Source: Yinghuangia seranimata (GTDB lineage: Bacteria; Actinomycetota; Actinomycetes; Streptomycetales; Streptomycetaceae). From it: a stretch of DNA of 41,107 nucleotides. The notes beneath the pieces were generated by a model, which saw nothing but the letters and a program-made list of their open reading frames with translations, made no database searches and was not told the origin of the DNA. Positions within the stretch are counted from its first letter, which is position 1, and each line of letters starts with the position of its first letter. Where the stretch lies: positions 1-41,107 of the forward strand of contig NZ_JASAOI010000074.1 in the NCBI RefSeq assembly GCF_029953285.1, in the 5' to 3' direction. A program made the position numbers and the translations under genes. Shown in pieces: positions 32,024-41,030 of the stretch.

Positions 32024-32941
32024 TCAGACCAGCAGCACGACCTTGCCGCGGACGTGCCCGGCCTCCACCAGCCGGTGCGCCTGCGCCGCCTCGGTCAGCG
32101 GGATCCGGTGTCCGATATGCGGAACCAGCAGGCCCTTCTCGTACAGCGCGACCAGTTCGCCGAGCCGCGCCGCCGAACGCGCCCCCGGGCCGCCGCGCAG
32201 GCCGACCGCGCCGAGCCGCGCCGCGCCCTCGAAATCGGTGATCGTGCCGATCCGGGAGCGGTCCGCGACCAGCTCCACGGACGCCTCCAGGGCGCCCCGG
32301 CCGGCCCCGTCCAGTGCCGCGTCCACACCCTGCGGCGCCGCGGCGCGCACCCGTTCGACGAGCCCGTCGCCGTACGCGACCGGCACCGCGCCGAGCCCGC
32401 GCAGGAAGTCGTGGTTGGCCTCGCTCGCCGTACCGACCACCGTCGCGCCCCACGCGACCGCGAGCTGCACCGCGATCGTGCCGACGCCGCCGGCCGCGGC
32501 GTGCACCAGCACCGTCTCCCCGGCCGCGACCCGCAGCTCGCGCAGCGCGCGGTGCGCGGTCTGGCCGGACGCCGACATCACGCCGGCGACGTCCCACGGC
32601 ATGCCGGCCGGCTTGGGCACCGTCTGATCGGCGGGCACCACCACGTACTCCGCGTAGCTGCCGGTCATCGACCAGCCGAGCACCTCGTCGCCGACCGCGA
32701 CGCCGGACACGCCCGCGCCCAGCGCGTCCACGGTGCCGGCGAACTCGTTGCCCGGCGTCGCGGGCAACGAGACGGTCATCGTCGGCGGCGCGAAGCCGCG
32801 CCGCATCATCGTGTCGGCCGGCTGCACGCCCGCCGCGCGCACCCGCACCCGGATCGCGCCGGGCCCCGGCTCGGGGAGCGGCACCTCGGTCGACCGCAGA
32901 ACGTCGGGGGTGCCGAACTCGGTGAACGTCACTGCCTTCAC
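32024..32941 (-). CDS. zinc-independent quinone oxidoreductase-like dehydrogenase (MDR family)
   Basis: 305 residues of the medium-chain dehydrogenase/reductase superfamily, QOR branch. N-terminal KAVTFTEFGTPDVL, catalytic-domain blocks AAGVQPADTMMRRG and PATPGNEFAGTV, and nucleotide-binding GETVLVHAAAGGVGTIAVQLA (NADPH). The zinc-ligand Cys/His set of alcohol dehydrogenases is absent. It probably reduces quinones or enones with NADPH. GTG at 32941 was chosen since AGGA lies eight bases upstream and the protein then starts with the family's KAV; ATG at 32950 is an alternative. Monocistronic. Confidence 0.9.
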   Translation of the reverse strand: MKAVTFTEFGTPDVLRSTEVPLPEPGPGAIRVRVRAAGVQPADTMMRRGFAPPTMTVSLPATPGNEFAGTVDALGAGVSGVAVGDEVLGWSMTGSYAEYVVVPADQTVPKPAGMPWDVAGVMSASGQTAHRALRELRVAAGETVLVHAAAGGVGTIAVQLAVAWGATVVGTASEANHDFLRGLGAVPVAYGDGLVERVRAAAPQGVDAALDGAGRGALEASVELVADRSRIGTITDFEGAARLGAVGLRGGPGARSAARLGELVALYEKGLLVPHIGHRIPLTEAAQAHRLVEAGHVRGKVVLLV

Positions 32942-33080
32942 GGGGCACATCCTGTCGGGGCGGGAGAGCGGCGAGCCGCGGTCTCCCGACACGATCGGAG
33001 GTGAAGTGCGGTTGAAGTCAAGCGCGGCCGCTCCGACGGCAACCCCGGCGCCGCGCGGGCGGCTCGCCTAGAGTCGCGAA

Positions 33081-33113
33081 CGGGCCCGGGCAAGTTGCGA
33101 TTGCCCGGGCCCG
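33081..33113 (-). terminator. terminator after the sigma/anti-sigma-like operon
   Basis: Perfect 13-bp inverted repeat, 33081-33093 with 33101-33113, 7-nt loop GTTGCGA. It is 22 bases past the stop at 33135 on the minus strand. Confidence 0.8.
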
Positions 33114-33134
33114 CCTCGCGGGATGCCACACCGG

Positions 33135-33989
33135 CTACTTGCCGCCGACGATCCCGAGGTTGTCCTCCTGGCTCAGCACCTTGCCGCCGGCGTCGAACCA
33201 CTTGGCACTCGCCGCACCGTCCGGACGCGAACCCTCGGGCACCTCGAAGACGTAGTAGTGCTCCGACGTCCCGGGAACGGTCAGAACCTTCGCGTCCGCC
33301 TTGGTGCCGTCCTCGAAGGTCGCGGTGACCTTCGCGACGTTCGGGCTCATCCTGCCGAACGTCACCGCGCCGAGCTTGCCGACGCCGGGCTTGTACAGCG
33401 CGGTGTCACCGACCCCCACGTTCGAGAAGCCGGCATGGTCGTCCGTCACCGGACGGTCCCACAGCGGGTCCGGCGCGCACGCGTTGCCCGCGCGGTTGTC
33501 GAGGTGCCCGTCGAGGAACACCTCGTACAACTCGCAGTATCCGGTGGCCTCGACGAGCTTGCTCTTGTCGTCGGGACTCGGCTGCTGGTACATGCCGGTG
33601 CTCCGAGTCCGCACCAACTCCCACTTGTGGCCCTTGAAGTCGCCGCTGGCCACGGTCACCTTGCCGAGCCCGTCCGGCTGGGTCTTGGGGGTCGACGGCG
33701 TGGACTCCGGCGCCGGTGTCGCGGCGGGCGACTGCGCCACCGCCAACGGCGGCGAGCCGGCCGCGGCCGTCTTCTGACCGCCGCCCCCGCCGGTGGCGAG
33801 CGACACCGCGGTCAACCCGCCCGCCGCGACCAGCACCGCGGCGATGGAGCCGGCGATCGCGGTGCGCCGCCGCCTCAGCCGCCGGCCGCCGCCTTCGATG
33901 GCCTGGTGCGGGGCGAGCGTGTCCGGCACGTCCCGCATTCCCTGTTCGAATCTCTCGCGCATCCACTGTCCTTCATCGAAGTCACGCAC
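33135..33989 (-). CDS. single-pass membrane protein partnered with SigE-family sigma factor
   Basis: 284 residues. A cytoplasmic start (RDFDEGQWMRERFEQGMRDV) and a basic stretch RRLRRRR come before one membrane segment at about 43-66. A Ser/Pro/Thr linker (to about 110) and an extracytoplasmic domain with two Cys (CELYEVF..., NACAPDP) follow. The GTG start lies inside the last codons of the sigma gene (8-base overlap), so the two are co-translated. The layout suits an anti-sigma or sensor, but no zinc-binding anti-sigma motif is seen, so this is inference. Confidence 0.7.
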   Translation of the reverse strand: MRDFDEGQWMRERFEQGMRDVPDTLAPHQAIEGGGRRLRRRRTAIAGSIAAVLVAAGGLTAVSLATGGGGGQKTAAAGSPPLAVAQSPAATPAPESTPSTPKTQPDGLGKVTVASGDFKGHKWELVRTRSTGMYQQPSPDDKSKLVEATGYCELYEVFLDGHLDNRAGNACAPDPLWDRPVTDDHAGFSNVGVGDTALYKPGVGKLGAVTFGRMSPNVAKVTATFEDGTKADAKVLTVPGTSEHYYVFEVPEGSRPDGAASAKWFDAGGKVLSQEDNLGIVGGK

Positions 33990-34518
33990 GAACCTGAACC
34001 TCCGAGGGGTGTGCCGAGTCCCAGACGGGACCGGTGAGTCCGGGGTCCTCGCGCAGTTTCGCGAGGCCCTTGGACGCCTGGCTTTTGACCGTCCCCACCG
34101 AGCAGCCCAGCGTGCGGGCCACCTCGGTCTCCGGCAGGTCCTCCCAGTACCGCAGGACGACCACCGCCCGCTGACGGGCCGGGAGCCTCGCCAACGCCCT
34201 GAGCAGCGCGTCGCGTTGGTCGACGGTCCGGGTCGAGTCGGCAACTTGGACGTCCGGTATGCCCATGCCGAGCACCTGCGTCACCCGCTTCTTGCGGAAC
34301 CGGCCGGCATTGGCGTTGACCAGGATGCGGCGCACATAGGCGTCGGGGCTGTCGCTCGACTGCACCCGCCGCCATGCCGCGTACACCTTGATCAGCGCCG
34401 TCTGGGCCAGATCCTCGGCCTCGGCATGGTCACCGGTCAGCAGGTACGCGATCCGCACGAGCCGCGCCCAGCGCGCCTGGACGAACTCGTGGAACTGCGC
34501 CACCTCATCGGGTCTCAA
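33982..34518 (-). CDS. SigE-family ECF RNA polymerase sigma factor
   Basis: 178 residues. Region 2 with RIAYLLTGDHAEAEDLAQTA then LIKVYAAWRRV, and region 4 with LPARQRAVVVLRYWEDLPE, then VARTLGCSVGTVKSQASKGL. These are the hallmarks of the actinobacterial SigE-family (SigE70-like) ECF factors. The start is set to TTG at 34518 because GAGGAGG sits exactly six bases upstream and the protein then begins RPDEVAQFHEFVQARW, like its relatives. The ATG at 34539 would place that ribosome site inside the gene. The promoters it reads are unknown. Confidence 0.9.
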   Translation of the reverse strand: MRPDEVAQFHEFVQARWARLVRIAYLLTGDHAEAEDLAQTALIKVYAAWRRVQSSDSPDAYVRRILVNANAGRFRKKRVTQVLGMGIPDVQVADSTRTVDQRDALLRALARLPARQRAVVVLRYWEDLPETEVARTLGCSVGTVKSQASKGLAKLREDPGLTGPVWDSAHPSEVQVRA

Positions 34519-34601
34519 TGAGCACCTCCTCAACGGCATGGAGTACGGATGGGGCGGACGGGGTTGCCCGGGTCGCGGAAAGGCTTTTTCCGACGGCATG
34601 C

Positions 34602-34637
34602 CGAAGGCCGTACCGCCGAGGGGCGGTACGGCCTTCG
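34602..34637 (-). terminator. terminator after the DUF1772 gene
   Basis: Perfect 16-bp inverted repeat (34602-34617 with 34622-34637), 4-nt loop GAGG, 22 bases past the stop of the minus-strand gene at 34660. No U-tract on that strand, as is common for actinobacterial terminators. Confidence 0.8.
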
Positions 34638-34659
34638 TGGGAGCGGGGGTTCGTGGTGG

Positions 34660-35145
34660 CTACCGGCCGGCGGCCAGGCCGGCGATCAGGAGGGCGGCCG
34701 CCGCGATGGAGGCGAGGCCTCGGACGTGGTTCATGCGGGTCCAGTCGGTCAGGTAGGCGGCCCACATGCGGTCGGCTTCCGGGGTTCCCGCGGTGACCTT
34801 GTCGAGGGCCTCGTTGCGGGGGACGTGGTAGCCGCCGGTCAGGAGGAACGAGCCGACCAGGTACAGGCCCGCGCCCGCCGTCAGGTAGCCGGAGTAGTCG
34901 CTGTTCCAGTCCACGAAGGACCAGACGGCGAGCCCGGCCGAGGCGACGGTGGTGCCCATGAAGACGGACAGGAAGGCGAAGGTGATGGCCGACGTGTTGA
35001 TCGCCTGCATGACGCCGACGGCGTCCTTGGCGGGCACTTTGGCGAGGCCCTTCATCACCAGGACGGAGAACCCGTAGAACACGCCGCCGATCACGGCACT
35101 GCCGAGCGCGGTGGCCAGGGTGAGCGCGTACAGGGTTCCGTTCAT
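34660..35145 (-). CDS. DUF1772 / anthrone-oxygenase-like membrane protein
   Basis: 161 residues with four hydrophobic segments (LTLATALGSAVIGGVFYGFS, ITFAFLSVFMGTTVASAGLAV, LTAGAGLYLVGSFLLTGG, LASIAAAALLIAGLAA). The conserved HVPRNEAL and the late W-Tx-MNHVR pattern (WTRMNHVRGLAS) fit DUF1772, a family that includes fungal anthrone oxygenases but whose bacterial members have no assigned role. Start ATG with GGAGGG upstream. It is 65 bases downstream of the NmrA-like gene and likely co-transcribed with it. Confidence 0.85.
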   Translation of the reverse strand: MNGTLYALTLATALGSAVIGGVFYGFSVLVMKGLAKVPAKDAVGVMQAINTSAITFAFLSVFMGTTVASAGLAVWSFVDWNSDYSGYLTAGAGLYLVGSFLLTGGYHVPRNEALDKVTAGTPEADRMWAAYLTDWTRMNHVRGLASIAAAALLIAGLAAGR

Positions 35146-35210
35146 GATGCTGCCCTCCAGATGTGCGGGTGATCAGGGGTCGGGCATGGCGAACCGTCGG
35201 CCGGGGCCGG

Positions 35211-36077
35211 TCATTCCGCCGGGGCGTTCCACAGGCCGGTGGCGGCGACGGAGCGGGCGTACTCGGTGAAGTCGCGCGGCTCGCGGCCGAGGGCGCGCTT
35301 GACGCCGTCCGTCAGGTGGGAGTTGCGGCCGTCGAGGACCTCGGTGAACAGGTAGCGGATGAGCCACACGACCTCGTCGGGCTCGCCGAGCTCGGTGAGC
35401 ACCTGGGCGTACGCGTCCATCGGCACCGGCACGAACTCGACCGGGCGGCCGGCCGCAGCGGCGATCTCGCCGATCGCCTCGGCGAAGGTGAGCATGCGCG
35501 GGCCGGTGACCTCGTAGATCTCGCCGTGGTGCCCGTCCTCGGTGAGCGCGACCGCGGCGACCTCGGCGATGTCGTCGGCGTCGACGAAGGGTTCGAGCAC
35601 GCCGTCGACCGGCAGCGCGACCTCGCCCTGGATGACCGGGTCGACCATGAAGTTCTCGCTGAAGTTCTGGAAGAACCAGGCGGCGCGGACGACGGTCCAC
35701 TGGGCGCCGGCGGCCATCACCAGCTGTTCGGCCTGCTGCGCCTCGGGCTCGCCGCGGCCGGACAGCACCACCAGGCGCTCGACGCCCTCCTCGGCGGCCA
35801 GCTTCGCGAACGCGCCCACGGTCTCGGCCGCGCCGGGGACCGCGAGGTCCGGGTAGTACGCAAGGTACGCGGCGCGCACGCCCTGCACCACCGGCTTCCA
35901 GGTCGACCGGTCGTTCCAGTCGAACGGGATCTCGGCGCTCCGTGAGCCTATGCGCGTCGGGACGCCTCGTGCGGCGAGCAGTTCGGCGACGCGGCGGCCG
36001 GTCTTGCCGGTGCCGCCCGTGACCAGGACGGTGTCGTTCGAGGTGGTGGCGGCGGTGGTCTCAACGGAGTTCGACAT
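35211..36077 (-). CDS. NmrA-like NAD(P)-binding protein (atypical SDR)
   Basis: 288 residues. Rossmann motif TVLVTGGTGKTGRRVAELL near residue 16-34 (GxTGxxG), then VVLSGRGE and VRAAWFFQNFSENF, an FVDADDIAEVA segment and YEVTGPRMLTFAEA. It belongs to NmrA-like atypical short-chain reductases (relatives of the QorB-type quinone reductases and redox sensors), which lack the usual Tyr-Lys catalytic pair at standard spacing. ATG with AGGAG upstream. The DUF1772 gene follows it. The usual adjacent regulator is missing here. Confidence 0.88.
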   Translation of the reverse strand: MSNSVETTAATTSNDTVLVTGGTGKTGRRVAELLAARGVPTRIGSRSAEIPFDWNDRSTWKPVVQGVRAAYLAYYPDLAVPGAAETVGAFAKLAAEEGVERLVVLSGRGEPEAQQAEQLVMAAGAQWTVVRAAWFFQNFSENFMVDPVIQGEVALPVDGVLEPFVDADDIAEVAAVALTEDGHHGEIYEVTGPRMLTFAEAIGEIAAAAGRPVEFVPVPMDAYAQVLTELGEPDEVVWLIRYLFTEVLDGRNSHLTDGVKRALGREPRDFTEYARSVAATGLWNAPAE

Positions 36078-36132
36078 GACAAGCGCTCCTCGGCTGTGTT
36101 CGCGGATTTGTCTCGGATTTGGCGTTCCCTTG

Positions 36133-36148
36133 CTTGACTCAATTCAAG
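36133..36148. promoter_or_regulatory. dyad CTTGA-N6-TCAAG upstream of the NmrA-like gene
   Basis: CTTGA (36133-36137) and TCAAG (36144-36148) with a 6-bp spacer, about 56 bases before the NmrA-like start in an AT-richer stretch. Candidate operator for an unlinked regulator. Arms are short. Confidence 0.35.
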
Positions 36149-36205
36149 GGGAAGCCCGTGAGACGGAACATAGCCGAGGAGCGCAAAGACATATGCGATC
36201 GTCTA

Positions 36206-36231
36206 GATCACGCGGAGTCTGCCGCGCGATC
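36206..36231 (-). terminator. probable terminator after aminopeptidase P
   Basis: GATCACGCGG (36206-36215) pairs with CCGCGCGATC (36222-36231), 9 of 10 positions, 6-nt loop. It is 27 bases past the stop at 36258 on the minus strand. Confidence 0.5.
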
Positions 36232-36257
36232 ATGATCTTGGCTGGGCAAAGTGCGCA

Positions 36258-37700
36258 TCAGCCCAGAAGATTGCCCATCCACTCCTCGATCGCGTCGGGG
36301 TCGCGCGGCAGCGCCGAGGACATCAGGCGCGCGCCGTCCTCGGTGATGACCAGGTCGTCCTCGATGCGCACGCCGATGCCGCGCAGCTCGGGCGGGAGGG
36401 TCTCGTCGTCCGGCTGCAGGTACAGGCCGGGCTCGACGGTCAGGACGTGCCCGACCTCCAGCTTCCCGTCCAGGTACGTCTCGGCGCGCGCCTTCGCGCA
36501 GTCGTGCACGTCCATGCCGAGCATGTGGCCGCTGCTGCACAGCGTGTAGCGGCGGTGCAGCCCGCTCTCCGGCTTGAGCGACTCGGCCGCGGAGACCGGC
36601 AGGACGCCCCAGTCGTGCAGGCCCTCCGCGATGACCGCCATCGCGGCCTGGTGGAAGTCGCGGAAGCTGGCGCCCGGGCGCAGCGCGTCGATGCCGGCCT
36701 GCTGCGCGGCCAGGACCAGCTCGTACACCTGGCGCTGCACCGGCGAGAACCGCCCGGACAGCGGGATCGTGCGGGTGATGTCGGCGGTGTAGAGGCTGTC
36801 CGTCTCCACGCCGGCGTCGAGCAGCAGCAGGTGGTCCGGGTTGAGCGCGCCGTCGTTGCGGATCCAGTGCAGGACGCACGCGTGCGCGCCGGACGCGGCG
36901 ATCGTCTCGTAGCCGAGGCCGTTGCCCTCGGCGCGGGCGCGCAGCCGGAAGACGCCCTCGATCCAGCGCTCGCCGCGGTGGTGGCGCATCGCCTGCGGCA
37001 GCGAGCGCACGACGTCCTCGAAGCCCGCCGTCGTGTAGTCGACCGCGGCCTGCAGCTGGGCGACCTCCCACTCGTCCTTGATCAGGCGCATCTCGGAGAG
37101 GTACGAGGCCAGTTCGCGGTTCTGGTCGGTGTCACCGCGCACCGGGACCAGCGAGTCGACGTGCGGGTCCTCGCCGGACAGCACGCGGGTGGGCACGTTC
37201 GGGCCGCGGAACAGGTCGGCGAACGTGTCCAGGTGCACGGCCTCGATGCCGTACAGCGTCGTGGCCTCGTCGAGCGTGGGACGGCGGCCGACCCAGAACT
37301 CGCCGTAGCGGCGGTCGCGGAAGAACTCGCCGGTGTCGCGGGTCGAGCGCGGGCGCAGGTACAGCCGCGCCTCGTGCCCGCCGCCGACCGGCTCGAGCAC
37401 CAGGACGCTGCCGGGCTCCTGCTCGCCGGTCAGGTACGTGTAGGCGCTGTGCGGGCGGAAGCGGTAGTCGTCGTCGTTGCTGCGGACCTTGAGCACGCCG
37501 GACGGGATCACCAGCCGCTCGCCCGGGAACCGCGCCGACAGCCGCTCGCGGCGCTTCGCAGCCCACGGGCCGATCTCCGCCAGGCTCAGGTCGGGCAGCG
37601 GGCTCGGTGCCCACCGGTCGCTGACGTAAGCGGCCAGGGCGTCCGAGACCGGCAGGTCGTGGCTGCCGGTGTGGAAGCGGTCGGCGGCGTCCTGGGTCAC
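36258..37700 (-). CDS. pepP: aminopeptidase P (Xaa-Pro aminopeptidase)
   Basis: 480 residues. N-terminal AMP_N domain (about 45-185: RFPGERLVIPSGVLKVRSND, SAYTYLTGEQEPG) and C-terminal pita-bread metallopeptidase M24 domain. The five ligands of the dimetal centre are visible: Asp 295 (LLLDAG), Asp 307 (YTADITRT), His 392 (SGHMLGMDVHD), Glu 423 (TVEPGLY) and Glu 447 (RIEDDLV). It cleaves N-terminal residues before proline. GTG start with GGAGGA five to six bases upstream. Monocistronic. Confidence 0.94.
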   Translation of the reverse strand: MTQDAADRFHTGSHDLPVSDALAAYVSDRWAPSPLPDLSLAEIGPWAAKRRERLSARFPGERLVIPSGVLKVRSNDDDYRFRPHSAYTYLTGEQEPGSVLVLEPVGGGHEARLYLRPRSTRDTGEFFRDRRYGEFWVGRRPTLDEATTLYGIEAVHLDTFADLFRGPNVPTRVLSGEDPHVDSLVPVRGDTDQNRELASYLSEMRLIKDEWEVAQLQAAVDYTTAGFEDVVRSLPQAMRHHRGERWIEGVFRLRARAEGNGLGYETIAASGAHACVLHWIRNDGALNPDHLLLLDAGVETDSLYTADITRTIPLSGRFSPVQRQVYELVLAAQQAGIDALRPGASFRDFHQAAMAVIAEGLHDWGVLPVSAAESLKPESGLHRRYTLCSSGHMLGMDVHDCAKARAETYLDGKLEVGHVLTVEPGLYLQPDDETLPPELRGIGVRIEDDLVITEDGARLMSSALPRDPDAIEEWMGNLLG

Positions 37701-37816
37701 AGGATTCCTCCAGTCAGTTCACGCGAAATGGGACATCGTCTACTTGCGGCGCGGCGCGCCCCGCACGCTACCCGGCGCGGCCGCGTGTGTGGTTATACGG
37801 CTGTATGAGGCCGGGG

Positions 37817-38944
37817 CTACGCGGTTTGTTCCAGGCGTTCGACCGGCACCGCCGGCTCGTCGGCCTCCGCGCGGTCCGCCGGGGCCAGCGCCGCCGCCGC
37901 GGTCTCCTCCAGCGGCGCCGGGAAGTGGCACGCCACCTCGTGGCCGGGCGTCGCGCCGAGCCGCACCAGCGGCGGCTCCTGGTCCGCGCACACCCCCTGC
38001 GCCTTGGGGCAGCGGGTCCGGAACCGGCAGCCCGACGGCGGGTCGGCCGGGCTCGGCAGGTCTCCGGTCAGCCGGATACGCGGCTTGCGCGCGCCGTCCG
38101 CCTCGCGCTCGCCGGGCACCGCCGACAGCAGCGCGTGCGTGTACGGATGGTGCGGGTTCGTGTACAGCGTCTGCCGGTCCGCGACCTCGACGACCTTGCC
38201 GAGGTACATCACCGCGACCCGCTCGCAGAAATGCCGCACCACCGCGAGGTCGTGCGCGATGAACACGAACGCGATGCCCAGGTCCCGCTGCAGGTCCTTC
38301 AGCAGGTTGACGACCTGCGCCTGGATCGACACGTCGAGTGCCGACACCGGCTCGTCGGCGATCACCAGGCGCGGTTCGACGGCCAGCGCGCGGGCGATCC
38401 CGATGCGCTGCCGCTGCCCGCCGGAGAACTCGTGCGGGAACCGGTTGTAGTGCTCGGGGTTCAGGCCCACCCGCTCCAGCAGCTCCTGGACGCGCTTGCG
38501 GTGCCCGCCCGGCGGGTCGATCCCGTTGATCTTCATCGGCGCGGTGATGATCGTTCCGACCGTGTGCCGCGGGTTCAGCGACGAGTACGGGTCCTGGAAG
38601 ACCACCTGGATCTCCGAGCGCAGCGGCGCCAGTTCGCGGCGGCTCGCGTGCGTGATATCGCGCCCCGCGTAGCGGATCGCCCCGTCGGTCGGCTCCATCA
38701 GGCGCGCGACCAGGCGGCCCGTCGTGGACTTGCCGCACCCGGACTCGCCGACGAGGCCGAAGCTCTCGCCCGCGCCCACCTGGAACGACACGCCGTCCAC
38801 CGCGCGCACCGCGCCGACCTTGCGGCGCAGCATTCCGCCGTGGATCGGGAAGTGCATGCGCAGGTCCTCGACCTCGAGGAGCGGTGCGCCGGTCTCCGGC
38901 GCGGCGTCCTTGGCCCGCTTCGGGGCGGGGATGGCGCGGCTCAT
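37817..38944 (-). CDS. dipeptide/oligopeptide ABC importer ATPase (DppF/OppF-like)
   Basis: 375 residues. Walker [23 protein letters not shown], signature [15 protein letters not shown], Walker [15 protein letters not shown] and AHD. The C-terminal oligo_HPY domain has [11 protein letters not shown] and the Cys pattern [14 protein letters not shown]...VACHF, which in this family binds an Fe-S cluster. The start ATG overlaps the stop of the DppD-like gene by four bases. The Cys-containing ATPase of a conventional two-ATPase importer, unlike the fused one at 25466. Confidence 0.94.
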   Translation of the reverse strand: MSRAIPAPKRAKDAAPETGAPLLEVEDLRMHFPIHGGMLRRKVGAVRAVDGVSFQVGAGESFGLVGESGCGKSTTGRLVARLMEPTDGAIRYAGRDITHASRRELAPLRSEIQVVFQDPYSSLNPRHTVGTIITAPMKINGIDPPGGHRKRVQELLERVGLNPEHYNRFPHEFSGGQRQRIGIARALAVEPRLVIADEPVSALDVSIQAQVVNLLKDLQRDLGIAFVFIAHDLAVVRHFCERVAVMYLGKVVEVADRQTLYTNPHHPYTHALLSAVPGEREADGARKPRIRLTGDLPSPADPPSGCRFRTRCPKAQGVCADQEPPLVRLGATPGHEVACHFPAPLEETAAAALAPADRAEADEPAVPVERLEQTA

Positions 38945-40029
38945 GAGGCGGCTCCCTGGGAGTGCTGGACGACCGGCAGCCCGCGGGCGCGCAGCCGCGC
39001 GTCGGCGTCGAGGTGGCACGCGGACACGCCGGAACCGGCGCCCGGCAGGCCCTCCGGGCGGGCCAGCGCGGGGCGTTCGCTGCGGCACGTGTCGATCGCG
39101 TGCACGCAGCGGGGGTGGAACGGACAGCCCGAGGGCGGGTTGAGCAGGCTCGGCGGCGACCCCGGCACCGGGCGCAGCGGCTCGTCGACGTCCGAGGTGA
39201 GCCTCGGCATCGACGACAACAGGCCCCAGGTGTAGGGGTGTTGCGGGGTGGTCAGCACCTCGTCGGTGGTGCCGCGCTCGACGCAGCGCCCCGCGTACAT
39301 GACCAGGACCTCGTCGGCGGTGTCCTCGATGACGCCCAGGTCGTGGGTGACCAGGATGATCGCGGTGCCCAGCTCGCGCTGCAGCTCCGCGAGCAGGTCG
39401 AGGATCTGCGCCTGCACCGTGACGTCGAGCGCGGTGGTCGGCTCGTCGGCGATGAGCAGGTCGGGGTCGCACACCAGCGCCATGGCGATCATCGCGCGCT
39501 GGCGCATGCCGCCCGAGAACTGGTGCGGGTAGTCGTCCACTCGGCGTACGGCGTGCGGGATGCCGACCCGGTCGAGCATGTCGACCGCGCGGAGGCGGGC
39601 CTTCTTGCGGTCCGCGCCGGTGTGCCGGCGGTACGTCTCGGCGATCTGCTCGCCGATCGAGTAATACGGCGACAGCGCGGTCAGCGGGTCCTGGAACACC
39701 ATCGACATGCGCCGCCCGCGCAGGTCGCGCAGCACCTTCTGGGACGCGCCCAGCAGGTCGACGCCGTCGAACCGGGCGCGGCCCTCGATGGTGGTGCGCG
39801 CCGGGTTGTGCAGGCCGAGGAGCGCGAGGTTGGTGACGCTCTTGCCGGAGCCGGACTCGCCGACGATGCCGAGCGTGCGCCCGCGGTCGACGGTGAACGA
39901 CAGGCCGTCGACCGCCTTGACGACGCCGTCCTCCGTGCGGAAGCGGATGCGCAGGTCGTCGACGCTGAGCAGGGGGACGGCGTCGGCCGAGGTCGGCTTG
40001 CCGCCGGGCTTGGGGGCGGTCGCGGTCAC
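38941..40029 (-). CDS. dipeptide/oligopeptide ABC importer ATPase (DppD/OppD-like)
   Basis: 362 residues. Walker [29 protein letters not shown], signature [15 protein letters not shown], Walker [16 protein letters not shown] and THD. The C-terminal Fe-S type motif is [14 protein letters not shown]...SACHL. GTG at 40029 overlaps the permease stop by four bases, with GAGGA upstream; the longer open frame through the permease region is not coding. It works with the DppF-like ATPase directly downstream. Confidence 0.94.
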   Translation of the reverse strand: MTATAPKPGGKPTSADAVPLLSVDDLRIRFRTEDGVVKAVDGLSFTVDRGRTLGIVGESGSGKSVTNLALLGLHNPARTTIEGRARFDGVDLLGASQKVLRDLRGRRMSMVFQDPLTALSPYYSIGEQIAETYRRHTGADRKKARLRAVDMLDRVGIPHAVRRVDDYPHQFSGGMRQRAMIAMALVCDPDLLIADEPTTALDVTVQAQILDLLAELQRELGTAIILVTHDLGVIEDTADEVLVMYAGRCVERGTTDEVLTTPQHPYTWGLLSSMPRLTSDVDEPLRPVPGSPPSLLNPPSGCPFHPRCVHAIDTCRSERPALARPEGLPGAGSGVSACHLDADARLRARGLPVVQHSQGAAS

Positions 40030-41003
40030 GAGATCCTCACCCGGGGGTCGATGACGGCGTACAGCGCGTCGACGGCGACGTTGGCGAGCACCATCGCGGT
40101 GGCCGCGATGAGCACGACGCCCATGATCATCGGCAGGTCGGAGTTGGCGACCGAGGTGATCGCGAGCTTGCCGATGCCGGGCAGGTTGAAGGTGGTCTCG
40201 GTGACCACCGCGCCGCCGAGCAGCACGCCGAGCTCGATGCCGTATACGGTCAGCACGGGTGTCATCGCGCCGCGCCACGCGTGTTTGACGTACACGTCGC
40301 GGGACCTGAGTCCCTTGGCGCGGACGGTGCGCACGTAGTCCTCGCTGAGCGTGTCGACCATCGACGAGCGGGTCAGCCGCGTGTACACGGCCCCCTGCAC
40401 GAGCGCGAGCGTGAACCACGGCAGCAGCAGCCCGCCCGCCCAGTCGGCGCTGTTGTCGAAGAACGGCACGTACTTGGGCGGTGGCAGCCAGCGCAGTTCG
40501 TCCACCAGCACGTAGCGCGCGATGACGCCGAGGAACTGGATGGTGACCGACGCCGCGACCAGCGACAGCGCCATGGTCGCCTTGTCCAGCCAGCGGCCCC
40601 GGTTCAGCGCCGCGAAGATGCCGGCGCCGACGCCCACCACCATGAAGATGACGGACGCGCCGAAGGCCAGCGACAGCGTGGTCGGGAAGCGGTCCATCAG
40701 CGTGTCGAGGACCGGCTCGTGGTTGACGAACGAGTAGCCCAGGCAAGGGGCCTCGCAGTGCGTGTCGCCGAAGTCGCGGCCCGCGAAGATGCCGGTCAGG
40801 TAGTGCCAGTACTGCATCGGGACGGACTCGTCCAGGCCGAGGTTGGCGCGGATCGCGTGCAGCGTCTCGGGGGTGCAGGTCTTGCCGCAGGACAACCGCG
40901 CCGGATCGTCCGGGATGGCGAAGAACAGGAAGAAGGTGGCGGTGACGACGATGAACAGGATCAGTGCCGCGCCCAACAGCCGCCGTACCAGGAATCGGAG
41001 CAT
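40026..41003 (-). CDS. dipeptide/oligopeptide ABC permease (DppB-like)
   Basis: 325 residues: MLRFLVRRLLGAALILFIVV start, FAIPDDPARL, an extracytoplasmic loop with several Cys (SCGKTCTPETL, THCEAPCLGY), then five helices with coupling loop YVRTVRAKGLRSRDVYVKHA and C-terminus DALYAVIDPRV. The four Cys in the extracytoplasmic loops could form disulfides, less usual for DppB. ATG with GAGGA upstream. The matching DppC permease and binding protein are not in this window and should lie to the right. Confidence 0.93.
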   Translation of the reverse strand: MLRFLVRRLLGAALILFIVVTATFFLFFAIPDDPARLSCGKTCTPETLHAIRANLGLDESVPMQYWHYLTGIFAGRDFGDTHCEAPCLGYSFVNHEPVLDTLMDRFPTTLSLAFGASVIFMVVGVGAGIFAALNRGRWLDKATMALSLVAASVTIQFLGVIARYVLVDELRWLPPPKYVPFFDNSADWAGGLLLPWFTLALVQGAVYTRLTRSSMVDTLSEDYVRTVRAKGLRSRDVYVKHAWRGAMTPVLTVYGIELGVLLGGAVVTETTFNLPGIGKLAITSVANSDLPMIMGVVLIAATAMVLANVAVDALYAVIDPRVRIS

Positions 41004-41030
41004 GGGGTCGTCCTCACGACGAGAGGCGCG

